Shown piece after piece: positions 40,329 to 49,923 of a DNA stretch of 64,000 bases. Made by a program: the position numbers and the translations under genes. Each line of letters opens with the position of its first letter. Position 1 is the stretch's first letter. The DNA is from an uncultured beta proteobacterium. GTDB taxonomy: Bacteria; Pseudomonadota; Gammaproteobacteria; Burkholderiales; Burkholderiaceae_C. The DNA lies in the NCBI GenBank assembly GCA_903822435.1, contig CAIJPE010000397.1, positions 1 to 64,000 of the forward strand. The letters run 5' to 3'. Under the pieces are notes generated by a model, which saw only the letters and a list, made by a program, of their open reading frames with translations, was not told the origin of the DNA and did no database searches.

Positions 40329-42977
40329 ATGGCCGCAGTGGTCGAGTCGGCCCGCGCCGCGCCGGGCAGCGTGGCCGCGCTGCGCGTTCGCTTTCGGGTC
40401 GGCAAGGCCGCCCTGCTGGCGCACTTCGGCGCCTCACGCCCGACCGCCACGGCGGCCACCAAGCTCATCAGGGCCCTGGCCCGCCATGTCGACGCCACGC
40501 TCACCGAGCTGTGGGAAACCTGCCATATGCCCGCCAGCGCCACCCTGGTGGCCGCAGGCGGCTTCGGCCGCGGCGAGTTGTTTCCGTATTCGGATGTCGA
40601 CGTGCTGGTGCTGCTGCCGCGATCGCACGACGAGGCGATGGCCGACGCGGTGGCCGGCTTCGTCACCGCCTGCTGGGACACCGGGCTGGAAATCGGCTCG
40701 TCGGTGCGCAGCGTCGACGAATGCCTGGCCGAATCGGCGCGCGACGTCACGGTGCAGACCGCCCTGCTCGAATCGCGCCGCGTATGCGGCAACAAGCGTC
40801 TCTACACGCAGTTCCGCAAGGCGCATGACGCCGCCATGGACCCGCGCGCCTTCCTGCGAGCCAAGTCGCTCGAGATGCACCAGCGGCATGTCAAGTACGA
40901 CAGCACGCCCTACTCGTTGGAGCCCAACTGCAAGGAAAGCCCGGGCGGCCTGCGCGACCTGCAGGTGGTGATCTGGGTGGCCCGCGCCGCGGGCCTCGGC
41001 CGCACCTGGGCCGAGCTGGCCGCCAAGGGCCTGATCACCCCCTTCGAGGCCCAGCAGCTGGTCAAGCACGAAGGCACGCTGAAAGTCATCCGCGCCCGGC
41101 TGCACCAGGTGGCGGGCCGGCGCGAAGACCGCCTGGTCTTCGACCTGCAGACCGCCGTGGCCGAGAGCTTCGGCTATGCCGCCAGCCCCACGGTGGCCAA
41201 TGGCCAGCGCAGCTCGGAAGTGCTGATGCACCGCTACTACTGGGCGGCCAAGGCGGTGACGCAGCTCAACCAGATCCTGATGATGAACATCGAGGAGCAG
41301 GTCAGCGACGCGGGCGCCACGCCCATGCGTCCGATCACCGCCCGCTTCCTCGACCGCGGCGGCATGCTGGAAGTCGCCAGCGACGACCTGTACCTGGAGA
41401 ACCCGCACGCCATCCTGGAGACCTTCCTCGTCTACCAGCAGACCCCAGGCCTGCAAGGCCTTTCGGCACGCACCCTGCGCGCCCTTTACAACGCCCGGCA
41501 GGTGATGGACGCCGGCTTCCGCCAGGACCCCATCAACCGTGAGCTGTTCATGGACATCCTGCGCCAGCCCAAGCTGCTGACGCATGCCATGCGGCTGATG
41601 AACCAGACCAGTGTGCTGGGGCGCTACCTGTGGGTGTTCCGGCGCATCGTCGGGCGCATGCAGCACGACCTGTTCCACGTCTACACGGTCGACCAGCACA
41701 TCCTGATGGTGATGCGCAACATGCGGCGCTTCTTCACGCCCGAGCATGCGCACGAGTACCCCTTCTGCTCGCAGCTGGCTTCGCAGTGGGTGGACCCGTG
41801 GGTGCTGTACGTCGCGGCACTGTTCCACGACATCGCCAAGGGACGGGGCGGCGACCACTCGGTGTTGGGCACGACCGAGGCACGCCGCTTCTGCCGCGCC
41901 CACGGCGTGAACCGCGAGGACACGCAGCTCATCGAGTTCCTGGTGCTCGAACACCTGACCATGAGCCGCATCGCGCAGAAGGAAGACCTCTCGGATGCGC
42001 AGGTCATCCGCAATTTTGCCGCCCTCGTGGGCACGCAGCGCCGGCTGACCGCGCTGTACCTGCTGACGGTGGCCGACATCCGCGGCACCAGCCCGAAGGT
42101 CTGGAACGCCTGGAAGGGCAAGCTGCTGGAGGACCTGTACAACCTGACGCTGCGCGCCCTGGGCGGTGCGCAGCCGAACCTGGACGCCGAGATCGAGGCC
42201 CGCAAGGAAGACGCGCGGCACAACCTGGCGCTGCACCTGTACCCGCCCGGCGCCGAGCTGCCGATGTGGCGCACGCTGGAAGTCAGCTACTTCGCGCGCC
42301 ACGACGCGGCCGACATCGCCTGGCACGCCCGCATGCTGCTCGAGCACGTGCAGACTGCGGTGCCGATCGTGCGGGCACGCCCGTCTTCGGTGGGCGACGG
42401 CCTGCAGGTGGTGGTCTACACGCCCGACCAGCCCGACCTGTTCGCGCGCATCTGCGGGTACTTCGACAGCGCCGGCTTCAGCATCCTGGACGCCAAGATC
42501 CACACCACGCGGGCGGGCTTCGCGCTGGACACCTTCCAGGTCGTGGCCACGCAGCACATGTGGCCCGAGGGTCTTTCTGGCGAGGCCGAGCTCAAGTACC
42601 GCGACCTGATCTCGCTGGTAGAAACGCAGGCGACGCTGGCGCTCTCGTCCGCGGGGCCGCTGCCCGAGCCGCGCAGCGGCCGGGTGTCGCGCCGGGTGCG
42701 CTCGTTCCCGGTCACGCCGCGGGTCTCGCTCTCGCCCGACGAGCGCGCCCAGCGCTGGCTGCTGGCGGTTTCGGCCAGCGACCGCACGGGCCTGCTATAC
42801 GCCATCGCCCGCGTGTTGGCGCGCAACCACGTCAACCTGCAGCTGGCCAAGATCACCACCCTGGGCGAACGCGTGGAAGACACTTTCCTGGTCGATGGAC
42901 CCGAGCTGCAGCGGCCCAAGGCGCAGTTGCGCATCGAGACCGAGCTGCTCGACGCCGTCGGCGCGCAGGGGGGCTGA
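40329..42977 (+). CDS. glnD: Bifunctional [protein-PII] uridylyltransferase/UTase-removing enzyme GlnD
   Basis: Nucleotidyltransferase GGFGRGELFPYSDVDVLVLLP, HD domain VAALFHDIAKGRGGDHSVLG, two C-terminal ACT-like repeats. Confidence 0.97.
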   Translation: MAAVVESARAAPGSVAALRVRFRVGKAALLAHFGASRPTATAATKLIRALARHVDATLTELWETCHMPASATLVAAGGFGRGELFPYSDVDVLVLLPRSHDEAMADAVAGFVTACWDTGLEIGSSVRSVDECLAESARDVTVQTALLESRRVCGNKRLYTQFRKAHDAAMDPRAFLRAKSLEMHQRHVKYDSTPYSLEPNCKESPGGLRDLQVVIWVARAAGLGRTWAELAAKGLITPFEAQQLVKHEGTLKVIRARLHQVAGRREDRLVFDLQTAVAESFGYAASPTVANGQRSSEVLMHRYYWAAKAVTQLNQILMMNIEEQVSDAGATPMRPITARFLDRGGMLEVASDDLYLENPHAILETFLVYQQTPGLQGLSARTLRALYNARQVMDAGFRQDPINRELFMDILRQPKLLTHAMRLMNQTSVLGRYLWVFRRIVGRMQHDLFHVYTVDQHILMVMRNMRRFFTPEHAHEYPFCSQLASQWVDPWVLYVAALFHDIAKGRGGDHSVLGTTEARRFCRAHGVNREDTQLIEFLVLEHLTMSRIAQKEDLSDAQVIRNFAALVGTQRRLTALYLLTVADIRGTSPKVWNAWKGKLLEDLYNLTLRALGGAQPNLDAEIEARKEDARHNLALHLYPPGAELPMWRTLEVSYFARHDAADIAWHARMLLEHVQTAVPIVRARPSSVGDGLQVVVYTPDQPDLFARICGYFDSAGFSILDAKIHTTRAGFALDTFQVVATQHMWPEGLSGEAELKYRDLISLVETQATLALSSAGPLPEPRSGRVSRRVRSFPVTPRVSLSPDERAQRWLLAVSASDRTGLLYAIARVLARNHVNLQLAKITTLGERVEDTFLVDGPELQRPKAQLRIETELLDAVGAQGG

Positions 42978-42984
42978 GCAGACC

Positions 42985-44061
42985 ATGGCCGTGCGCCGCA
43001 TCAGCCCGGCAGACGCGATGGCGCGGCTGGACGAATTCGATGCGCTGATCGACGCGCGCAGCGAAAGCGAATACGCCGAAGACCGCCTGCCGGGCGCCGT
43101 CAACTGGCCTTCACTGAACGACGAAGAGCGCCATGCGGTGGGTACCGAATACAAGCAGGTCTCGCCCTTTGCAGCACGCAAGCGCGGCGCCGCGCTGGTG
43201 GCCCGCAACATCGCCCGCCACATCGAGACCCACGCGCAAAACCTGCCGCGCGAATGGAAGCCGCTGGTGTACTGCTGGCGCGGCGGCCAGCGCTCGGGCT
43301 CGCTGGCCCTGGTGCTGGACCAGATCGGCTTCACGGTGCACTCGCTGGAAGGCGGCTACGTGGGATTTCGGCGCGCGGTGGTGGCAACCCTGGAGACCCA
43401 GCCGCAGGGCTTCGCATGGCGGGTGCTGTGCGGCCGCACCGGCTCGGCCAAGAGCCGGCTGCTGCAGGCGCTGCGCGCCGAGGGCGCGCAGGTTCTCGAC
43501 CTCGAGGCCCTGGCCTGCCACCGCGGCTCCGTACTGGGGCCTCTGCCCGACCAGCCGCAGCCCTCGCAGAAGGCCTTCGAGACACAGATCTGGCGGGCCC
43601 TGCACCAGATGGACCCGGCACGGCCGGTCTTCGCCGAATGCGAGAGCCGCACGATCGGCCGCCTTCGCGTGCCCGAACGCCTGCTGGAATGCCTGCGTGC
43701 CGGCACCTGCGTGCGCGTGGAAATGCCCCTGGATGCGCGGGTCGATTTCCTCATCCAGGACTACGACCACCTCGTGCAGGACGCCGAGTCGCTGTGCCGC
43801 ACCCTGCTGTCGCTGCGCGAACTTCGCGGCGCCGACACGGTGGCGCGCTGGCAGGCCATGGCGCGCGGTGGCGAGTTCGCGGCGTTGGTGCATGAACTGC
43901 TCAGCCAGCATTACGACCCAGGCTACATGAAGTCCATCCAGCGCAATTTCGCGGGCTTCGATTCGGCGCCCGTGCTCGATCTTGCCGACGCGGGCCCGCT
44001 GACGCTGGCGCAGTCGGCGCGCACCCTGATCGCCCTGAGCCCGCAAGCCAGCCCTGCCTGA
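42985..44061 (+). CDS. mnmH: tRNA 2-selenouridine synthase (MnmH/SelU)
   Basis: Rhodanese-like domain with LVYCWRGGQRSGSLALVLDQIGF, then a P-loop-like RVLCGRTGSAKSRLLQALRAEGAQVLDLEALACHRGSVLG. Confidence 0.94.
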   Translation: MAVRRISPADAMARLDEFDALIDARSESEYAEDRLPGAVNWPSLNDEERHAVGTEYKQVSPFAARKRGAALVARNIARHIETHAQNLPREWKPLVYCWRGGQRSGSLALVLDQIGFTVHSLEGGYVGFRRAVVATLETQPQGFAWRVLCGRTGSAKSRLLQALRAEGAQVLDLEALACHRGSVLGPLPDQPQPSQKAFETQIWRALHQMDPARPVFAECESRTIGRLRVPERLLECLRAGTCVRVEMPLDARVDFLIQDYDHLVQDAESLCRTLLSLRELRGADTVARWQAMARGGEFAALVHELLSQHYDPGYMKSIQRNFAGFDSAPVLDLADAGPLTLAQSARTLIALSPQASPA

Positions 44062-44113
44062 TCGGCCCGCCGCGATTCAGATGGGTGACAGGCAGGGTGG
44101 GTACCATCGGCCG

Positions 44114-44944
44114 ATGCGCCCTGCCACAGGCCCCACCCACGAACACGGCCTGCGTATCCGCACCGTCGCCGCCGGCCGCGCCTGGCACTGGCTGGCCCTG
44201 GGCTGGGCCGACCTGCGCCGCTGTCCCGTGCCAGGTCTGGCCCATGGCGCCGCGGCGGCACTCTTCGGCTGGCTGCTGCTGGCGGTGGCGCACGACCGCT
44301 TCTGGCTGCTGGCCGGAGCCTTCAGCGGCTTTCTGCTGGTGGCACCCCTCGTGGCCACGGGGCTCTATGCGGTCAGCCGCGCGCTGGAAGAGCAGCGCCC
44401 GGCCAGCCTGGCTTCTGCGCTGGCCACCTGGCGGCCCAAGGACAGCCGGCTGGTGGTCTTCGGCGCCCTGCTGGCCCTGGCCGGCACAGGCTGGGTGCTG
44501 ACCTCGGCGGCGCTCATCACGCGCTTCGCGGCCTCGCCCGTCAACACGCCCGGCGACTTTCTGCGCATGGTGCTGATCGACGACACCTCGCACCTGTTCG
44601 AAGCCTGGCTGGTCATGGGCAGCGTGCTGGCCGCGCCCATCTTCGCCAGCAGCGTGGTGGCCATCCCGTTGCTGCTGGACCGGCGCGACGGCGTGCTCAC
44701 GGCGGTGGGGGCGAGCGTCGGCGCCACGGTGCTCAACCCCGCGGCCATGGCGCTGTGGGCCACGCTCATCCTGTTGCTCACGCTGCTGGGCATGGCCACC
44801 GGCATGCTGGGGCTGGTGGTGGTGGTGCCCTGGCTGGCCCATGCCAGCTGGCACGCCTACCGCGACCTGGTCGAACCCGTCGACCCGGCCGAGCTTGCCG
44901 GCCAGAGCGCCAACCGGACGGATCGGGCTAAGGCTGCACGCTGA
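44114..44944 (+). CDS. DUF2189-type integral membrane protein
   Basis: IRTVAAGRAWHWLALGWADLRRCPVPGLAHGAAAALFGWLLL; about 6 hydrophobic segments. Confidence 0.75.
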   Translation: MRPATGPTHEHGLRIRTVAAGRAWHWLALGWADLRRCPVPGLAHGAAAALFGWLLLAVAHDRFWLLAGAFSGFLLVAPLVATGLYAVSRALEEQRPASLASALATWRPKDSRLVVFGALLALAGTGWVLTSAALITRFAASPVNTPGDFLRMVLIDDTSHLFEAWLVMGSVLAAPIFASSVVAIPLLLDRRDGVLTAVGASVGATVLNPAAMALWATLILLLTLLGMATGMLGLVVVVPWLAHASWHAYRDLVEPVDPAELAGQSANRTDRAKAAR

Positions 44945-45156
44945 TGTTCGGCTTCAATGAAGAGCAGATCGCCCAGTTCGGCCTGACCTTCGGCGTGGGC
45001 GCGTTCATGCTGTACATGGTGTTCATCATCTTCCAGCTGGCGCGCGAATCCAAGGCCGGGCGCTTCGGCACCTTCGTGCTGTTCATCGCCCTGGGCTTCG
45101 GCCTGGTGGGGTTTGCGGCCAAAGGCGTGATCAAGTACTTCCTGCGCGGTACCTGA
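44944..45156 (+). CDS. Small membrane protein, DUF2788-like
   Basis: 70 aa, two TM segments: FGLTFGVGAFMLYMVFIIFQLARESKAGRFGTFVLFIALGFGLVGFAAKGVIKYFL; overlaps the preceding stop. Confidence 0.7.
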   Translation: MFGFNEEQIAQFGLTFGVGAFMLYMVFIIFQLARESKAGRFGTFVLFIALGFGLVGFAAKGVIKYFLRGT

Positions 45157-45175
45157 GCGCCCCCGGCGCAGCCGC

Positions 45176-46396
45176 TCAGGCGCCCGTGCTCAGGATGTCG
45201 CCGAAGCCCTGCCACAGCGCGCCGGTGAACTTGGCCAGCTGCCCCTGCTTGATCAGGTTGTAATCGTCGGGGCTGGTGTTCAGCGTCATGCCGGGAAGCA
45301 TCAGCGGCAGCTTCAGGTTCTTGATGCTGGTGGCCTGCTTCATCAGGTTTTCGCGCGTGAGGTCGTTGCCGCAGGCCTTGAGCACATGCACCATGGTCTG
45401 GGCCGTGATGTAGGCGTACAGGTTGGACGCATCCTTGGGATCGCCGTCGCGATAGTGGCGTCCCATGAAGGCACGCCATTCCAGCATGTTGGGGTCGTCC
45501 TTCCACTGCGGGTCGTTGGGGTCCTTGTAGTACTGCACGGTCAGCAGGCCCACCGACTTTTCCAGTCCCGCCGGCGTCAGCACCGAGCCCACCGACGCAC
45601 TGACGTTGTTGATGATGTGCAGCGGCTTCCAGCCCGAGTCCCAGGCCTTGCGCACGGCCTGTGCGCCGAACTTGGGCGTAGTGATGTTGATGAAGGTGTC
45701 GGCGCCCGAGCCCTGCAGCGTGAGGATCTGCGAATCCACCGTGGGGTCGCTCACCTCGTACGTGACCTCCGAGACGATCAGCTTGGCGCCGGCCGGGCCC
45801 AGGCCGTCCTTCACGCCCTTGAGCAGGTCTTTGCCGTAGTCGTCGTTCTGGTAGAGGATGGCGATCTTGGCCGCCGGCTTGTTCTTCAGGATGTACTTGG
45901 CGTAGATGACGCCCTCGGCGTAATAGCTGAGGTTGAAGCCCAGGGTCCAGGGGAAGTTCTTGGGGTCGGCCCATTTGCTGGCGCCGGTGGCCAGGAAGAG
46001 GTGGGGCACCTTCTTGGCATTGACGTACTTGTGGATGGCCGAGTTGCTGGGTGTGCCCAGGGTCTGGAACAGTGCCAGGACCTCTTCCTGCTCGACCAGC
46101 TTGCGCACCTGCTCCACGGCCTTGGGCGGGCTGTACCCGTCGTCCAGGCTGATGAGATTGATCTTGCGCCCGTTGATGCCGCCCTGCTCGTTGAGCATCT
46201 TGAAGTAGGCCTGGTGCAGCTTGCCGATAGTGCCGTAGGCCGAGGCCGGGCCGCTGTAGGGCATGGTCTGGCCGAGCTTGATTTCGGTGTCGCTGGCGCC
46301 GGGGCCGTACTTCTTCTGCGCCCAGGCCGGGGCCGTGGGCACGGCCAGCGCGGCCGCGGCCGTCAGCAGGGTGCGGCGATTGGGATGGTGGCTCAT
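45176..46396 (-). CDS. ABC transporter substrate-binding protein (LivK/branched-chain amino acid-like)
   Basis: Signal peptide RRTLLTAAAALAVPTAPAWA; GASDTEIKLGQTMPYSGPASAYGTIGKLHQAYFKMLNEQGGINGRKINLISLDDGYSPPKAVEQVRKLVE. Confidence 0.93.
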   Translation of the reverse strand: MSHHPNRRTLLTAAAALAVPTAPAWAQKKYGPGASDTEIKLGQTMPYSGPASAYGTIGKLHQAYFKMLNEQGGINGRKINLISLDDGYSPPKAVEQVRKLVEQEEVLALFQTLGTPSNSAIHKYVNAKKVPHLFLATGASKWADPKNFPWTLGFNLSYYAEGVIYAKYILKNKPAAKIAILYQNDDYGKDLLKGVKDGLGPAGAKLIVSEVTYEVSDPTVDSQILTLQGSGADTFINITTPKFGAQAVRKAWDSGWKPLHIINNVSASVGSVLTPAGLEKSVGLLTVQYYKDPNDPQWKDDPNMLEWRAFMGRHYRDGDPKDASNLYAYITAQTMVHVLKACGNDLTRENLMKQATSIKNLKLPLMLPGMTLNTSPDDYNLIKQGQLAKFTGALWQGFGDILSTGA

Positions 46397-47439
46397 GTCG
46401 TCTCCTTGTGGGCCGATGTGGCGGCAGTCGGGGCGGCGGGGGATGTGACGCCTGCCTGCCGGTTGGACAGGTTGCGGCGGCGTCGTGCCGCCACAATCCG
46501 GATGAACCCGGCCACGCCCGTGGGCATGGCATACATGAAGCCGATCAGGAAGATGCCGTAGATGGCCCAGGGCGCGGCCTTGGAGATCTGGTCGGCCACG
46601 TTGGGGATGAACTGGATGAACAGCGCGCCCCAGATGGCCCCGCTGATCGAGGCCAGCCCCCCGATGACGACGCCCACCACGAGCGTGATCGACAGGAAGA
46701 TGCTGAACGAGTCGGGTGCCACGAACTGGATGACGATGGCCCCCAAGGCCCCCGCCACTCCGGTGTAGAGCGCGGAGACACCGAAGGTCAGCGACTTGAC
46801 CATGGCCGTGTCCACGCCCATGGCCTGAGCCGCGATGGGCTGGTCGCGGATGGCCACCATCGCCCGGCCCATGCGGCCGCGCAGGATGTTCCAGCCGATG
46901 AAGAACATCACCACCGCCACGGCCAGACATACAAAGTACAGCCACTGGTCTTGCGTCAGCGGCAGCCACGCGGGTGCGTCGGGTTTGACGATGACGATGC
47001 CCATGGCACCGCCCGTCCAGTTCTCGAAACCCTTGAACTTGAGAATCTGCGGCAGCGCCACCCCCAGCGCAAAGGTGGCCAGCGACAGGTACAGGCCCTC
47101 CAGCCGCAACGCCGGCAAGCCGAACAGGAAGCCGGCCAGTCCGCACACGGCGCCGGCAGCCGGCAGCGTGAGCCAGTAAGGCACCCCGAACTTGTCCATC
47201 AGGATGGCCGCGACATAGGCGCCGATGGCATAGAAAGCCCCGTGGCCCAGCGAGATCTGCCCGTTGTAGCCCGTGAGCATGTTCAGGCCCAGCAAGGCGA
47301 TGGCGTACACGATCACCAGCGTGAACTGGAAGACGCGGTAGTTGCTGACGACGAAGGGCAGCGCGCAGGCCAGGGCCAGCAGCACGGCGACGCCGAGGTA
47401 GCGGTTGCGCGGGGCAGGAGTGGGGTGTGCGCGGGTCAT
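46393..47439 (-). CDS. Branched-chain amino acid-type ABC permease (LivM-like)
   Basis: LLGLNMLTGYNGQISLGHGAFYAIGAYVAAILM; GGLASISGAIWGALFIQFIP. Confidence 0.93.
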   Translation of the reverse strand: MTRAHPTPAPRNRYLGVAVLLALACALPFVVSNYRVFQFTLVIVYAIALLGLNMLTGYNGQISLGHGAFYAIGAYVAAILMDKFGVPYWLTLPAAGAVCGLAGFLFGLPALRLEGLYLSLATFALGVALPQILKFKGFENWTGGAMGIVIVKPDAPAWLPLTQDQWLYFVCLAVAVVMFFIGWNILRGRMGRAMVAIRDQPIAAQAMGVDTAMVKSLTFGVSALYTGVAGALGAIVIQFVAPDSFSIFLSITLVVGVVIGGLASISGAIWGALFIQFIPNVADQISKAAPWAIYGIFLIGFMYAMPTGVAGFIRIVAARRRRNLSNRQAGVTSPAAPTAATSAHKETT

Positions 47440-47445
47440 GGCGTC

Positions 47446-48315
47446 TTACACACGGGTCACCAGCACTTTGCCGAAGAGGCCAGAAGGCCGCACGACCAGC
47501 ACGCCCACGATCAGCACCAGCGCCACCGTCAGCTTGAGCTCGGTGCCCAGGAACGATCCGACGAGGTTCTCGAGCACGCCCACGATGAAGCCGCCCAGCA
47601 CGGCCCCGCCGGGGCTGTCGATGCCGCCCAGCAACGCCGCCGCGAAGGCATACAACAGGATGCCCGACATCATGTTGGGTTCCAGGAACACGGTGGGCGC
47701 CACCATCATCCCCGCGATGGCGCCGATCGCCCCGGCCAGGCCCCAGCCCAGGGCCAGCATCCAGCCCACGCGGATGCCCACCAGCCGGCTGGACACCGGG
47801 TTCTGCGCGGCCGCCCGCATGGCCAGCCCCAGCGGCGTGTAGCGGAAGAAGACGAACAGCAGCGACAGCACCACCAGCGTGATCGCGATCGAGCCCAGTT
47901 CATGGCTGGACACGTAGCGGTTGCCGAACGGCGGCTCGGCCGGGAACGGGCTGGGAAAGGGCTTGATCGTGTACGAGAAGATCCACCCGGCCAGGCTGTT
48001 GAAGATCACCAGCAGGCCGATGAAGACGATCACCACCGACATGATGGGCGCGTCTTCCACCGGCCGCACGATCACCCGCTCGATCACCACGCCCAGCAGG
48101 AAAGCCAGCCCGGCGGTGAGGAAGAAGGCTGCCCAGTAAGGGAAGCCGGCCTGGATCAGGCTCCAGGCGATGTAGGTCGAGAACATCGCCAGTTCGCCTT
48201 GCGCGAAGTTCACCAGGTGCGTGGCCTGGTAGATCATCACCAGCGCCAGCGCCACGCTGGCGTAGATGCCGCCGGTGGCCAGGCCCGAGAAGATCTGATG
48301 CAGGATGAGGTCCAT
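47446..48315 (-). CDS. Branched-chain amino acid-type ABC permease (LivH-like)
   Basis: IFSGLATGGIYASVALALVMIYQATHLVNFAQGELAMFSTYIAW; ALLGGIDSPGGAVLGGFIVGVLENL. Confidence 0.94.
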   Translation of the reverse strand: MDLILHQIFSGLATGGIYASVALALVMIYQATHLVNFAQGELAMFSTYIAWSLIQAGFPYWAAFFLTAGLAFLLGVVIERVIVRPVEDAPIMSVVIVFIGLLVIFNSLAGWIFSYTIKPFPSPFPAEPPFGNRYVSSHELGSIAITLVVLSLLFVFFRYTPLGLAMRAAAQNPVSSRLVGIRVGWMLALGWGLAGAIGAIAGMMVAPTVFLEPNMMSGILLYAFAAALLGGIDSPGGAVLGGFIVGVLENLVGSFLGTELKLTVALVLIVGVLVVRPSGLFGKVLVTRV

Positions 48316-48327
48316 CGCGCCGGGGTT

Positions 48328-49041
48328 TCAGTAGCCGAGGTAGGAACGCCGCACCGACTCGTCGTTGCGGATGGATTCGGCGCTGCCCGAGATGACCACG
48401 CGGCCGGTCTCCAGCAGGTAGGCTTCGCGAGCCAGGCGAAGCGCGAGCGAGGCGTTCTGCTCCACCAGCAGCATGCTCACGCCCTCTTTCGCGTTGATGG
48501 CGCGGAAGATCTCGAAGAGCTCCTGCACCACCAGCGGCGCCAGGCCGAAGCTGGGTTCGTCCAGCAGCAACAGCCGCGGCCGCAGCATCAGGGCGCGTGA
48601 CACCGCCAGCATCTGCTGCTGCCCGCCCGAGAGCGTGCCGGCCTGCTGCCGGCGCCGCTCCTTGAGCAGCGGGAAGTAGCCGTACATGCGCTCCAGGTCG
48701 CCGGCGACGGCGGCCTTGTCCTTGCGGGTGTAGGCCCCCAGGCGCAGGTTCTCTTCCACGCTGAGGTTGACGAAGGTGCCGCGGCCGTCGGGCACGTGGG
48801 CCACGCCCATGCGCACGATGCTCTCGGTGGCCTTGCCGTCGATGCGCTGCCCGTCCAGCACCATCTCGCCGCGGGTGCGCACCATGCCGCACACGGCGCG
48901 CAGGGTGGTGGTCTTGCCCGCGCCGTTGGCGCCCAGGATGGTGGTGATGCCGCCCTCTTCCACGCCGAAGTCGATGCCGTGCAGCACCTCGGTAGGGCCG
49001 TAATGGGCGAACAGGCCCTTGACCTCCAGCAGCCGGGCCAT
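48328..49041 (-). CDS. ABC transporter ATP-binding protein (LivF-like)
   Basis: GANGAGKTTTLRAVCG, LSGGQQQMLAVSRALMLRPRLLLLDEPSFGLAP. Start chosen at MARLLEVKGLFAHYG. Confidence 0.93.
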   Translation of the reverse strand: MARLLEVKGLFAHYGPTEVLHGIDFGVEEGGITTILGANGAGKTTTLRAVCGMVRTRGEMVLDGQRIDGKATESIVRMGVAHVPDGRGTFVNLSVEENLRLGAYTRKDKAAVAGDLERMYGYFPLLKERRRQQAGTLSGGQQQMLAVSRALMLRPRLLLLDEPSFGLAPLVVQELFEIFRAINAKEGVSMLLVEQNASLALRLAREAYLLETGRVVISGSAESIRNDESVRRSYLGY

Positions 49042-49853
49042 CAGGCCTCCGTCCCGAGGTAGGCGCGGATGACCTCGGGGTGGGCCTGCACCTGCGCCGG
49101 TGTGCCGTCGGCGATCTTGCGGCCGAAGTCGAGCGCCACCACCTGGTCGGACACCCGCATGACCATGTTCATGTGGTGCTCGACGAGCAGGATGGTGAGC
49201 TTGAGCCGCTCGCGGATCTGGCGCAGCAGGTCCATCAGCAGGCCGACCTCTTCGTGGTTCAAGCCACCGGCCGGCTCGTCGAGCAGCAGCAGCTTCGGTG
49301 CAGCAGCCAGCGCCCGGCCCAGTTCCACCCGCTTCTGCGTGCCGAAAGGCAGGTCCATCACGCGCGTATCGGCCACGGCGCCCAGGGCCAGCAGCTCGAC
49401 CAACTCGTCGCTTTGCTCGGCCAGTCGCTGCTCTTCGCGCACCACGGCCGGCAGGCGCAGGGCATTGGCCAGGAAGCCGCTGGACGTGCGGCAATGGCCG
49501 CCCAGCATGATGTTCTCTCGCACGGTCATCGTGCGGAACAGCGCCAGGTTCTGGAAGGTACGGCCGATGCCCAGCTCGGCAATGCCGTGCACCGGCGTCT
49601 GCGCCAGGGGGCGACCTTCGAAGCGGATCTCGCCGGCCGAGGGCACGTACAACCGCGACAGGCAGTTGAACAAGGTGGTCTTGCCGGCGCCGTTCGGGCC
49701 GATGAGACCGACGATGTGCCCTTCGGTGATGTCGAAGGACACGCCATCCAGAGCCGTGATTCCGCCGAACTTGACGGTCACGCCGGAAACTTCCAGCAGC
49801 GGGGCCGGGCGGGTGCTCGGGTTGATCGGGGGGCTCCTGGTCACCGTGCGCAA
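49041..49853 (-). CDS. ABC transporter ATP-binding protein (LivG-like)
   Basis: GPNGAGKTTLFNCLSRLY, LLLLDEPAGGLNHEEV, ILLVEHHMNMVMRVSDQVVALDFGRKIADGTPAQVQAHPEVIRAYLG. Confidence 0.93.
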   Translation of the reverse strand: MRTVTRSPPINPSTRPAPLLEVSGVTVKFGGITALDGVSFDITEGHIVGLIGPNGAGKTTLFNCLSRLYVPSAGEIRFEGRPLAQTPVHGIAELGIGRTFQNLALFRTMTVRENIMLGGHCRTSSGFLANALRLPAVVREEQRLAEQSDELVELLALGAVADTRVMDLPFGTQKRVELGRALAAAPKLLLLDEPAGGLNHEEVGLLMDLLRQIRERLKLTILLVEHHMNMVMRVSDQVVALDFGRKIADGTPAQVQAHPEVIRAYLGTEA

Positions 49854-49923
49854 CCGCTGCGCACGATGCGCGATTACCTACGGAGCGCCCCCGTTTTTCA
49901 AATCGTTCTTACCCTATCGGGCC

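Noticed and set aside
40434-42557. 707-aa ORF on the minus strand opposite glnD
   Set aside because: Shadow ORF of glnD with compositionally biased translation.
46408-48600. 730-aa ORF on the plus strand opposite the Liv permease/ATPase genes
   Set aside because: Shadow ORF over well-supported LivM/LivH/LivF; His/Gln/Asp/Arg-rich and non-domain-like.
49846-49864. Palindrome GTGCGCA-accgc-TGCGCAC at the livG start
   Set aside because: Overlaps the predicted TTG start region; could be a phaB terminator stem or an operator, but short GC palindromes are frequent here and no T-tract follows.
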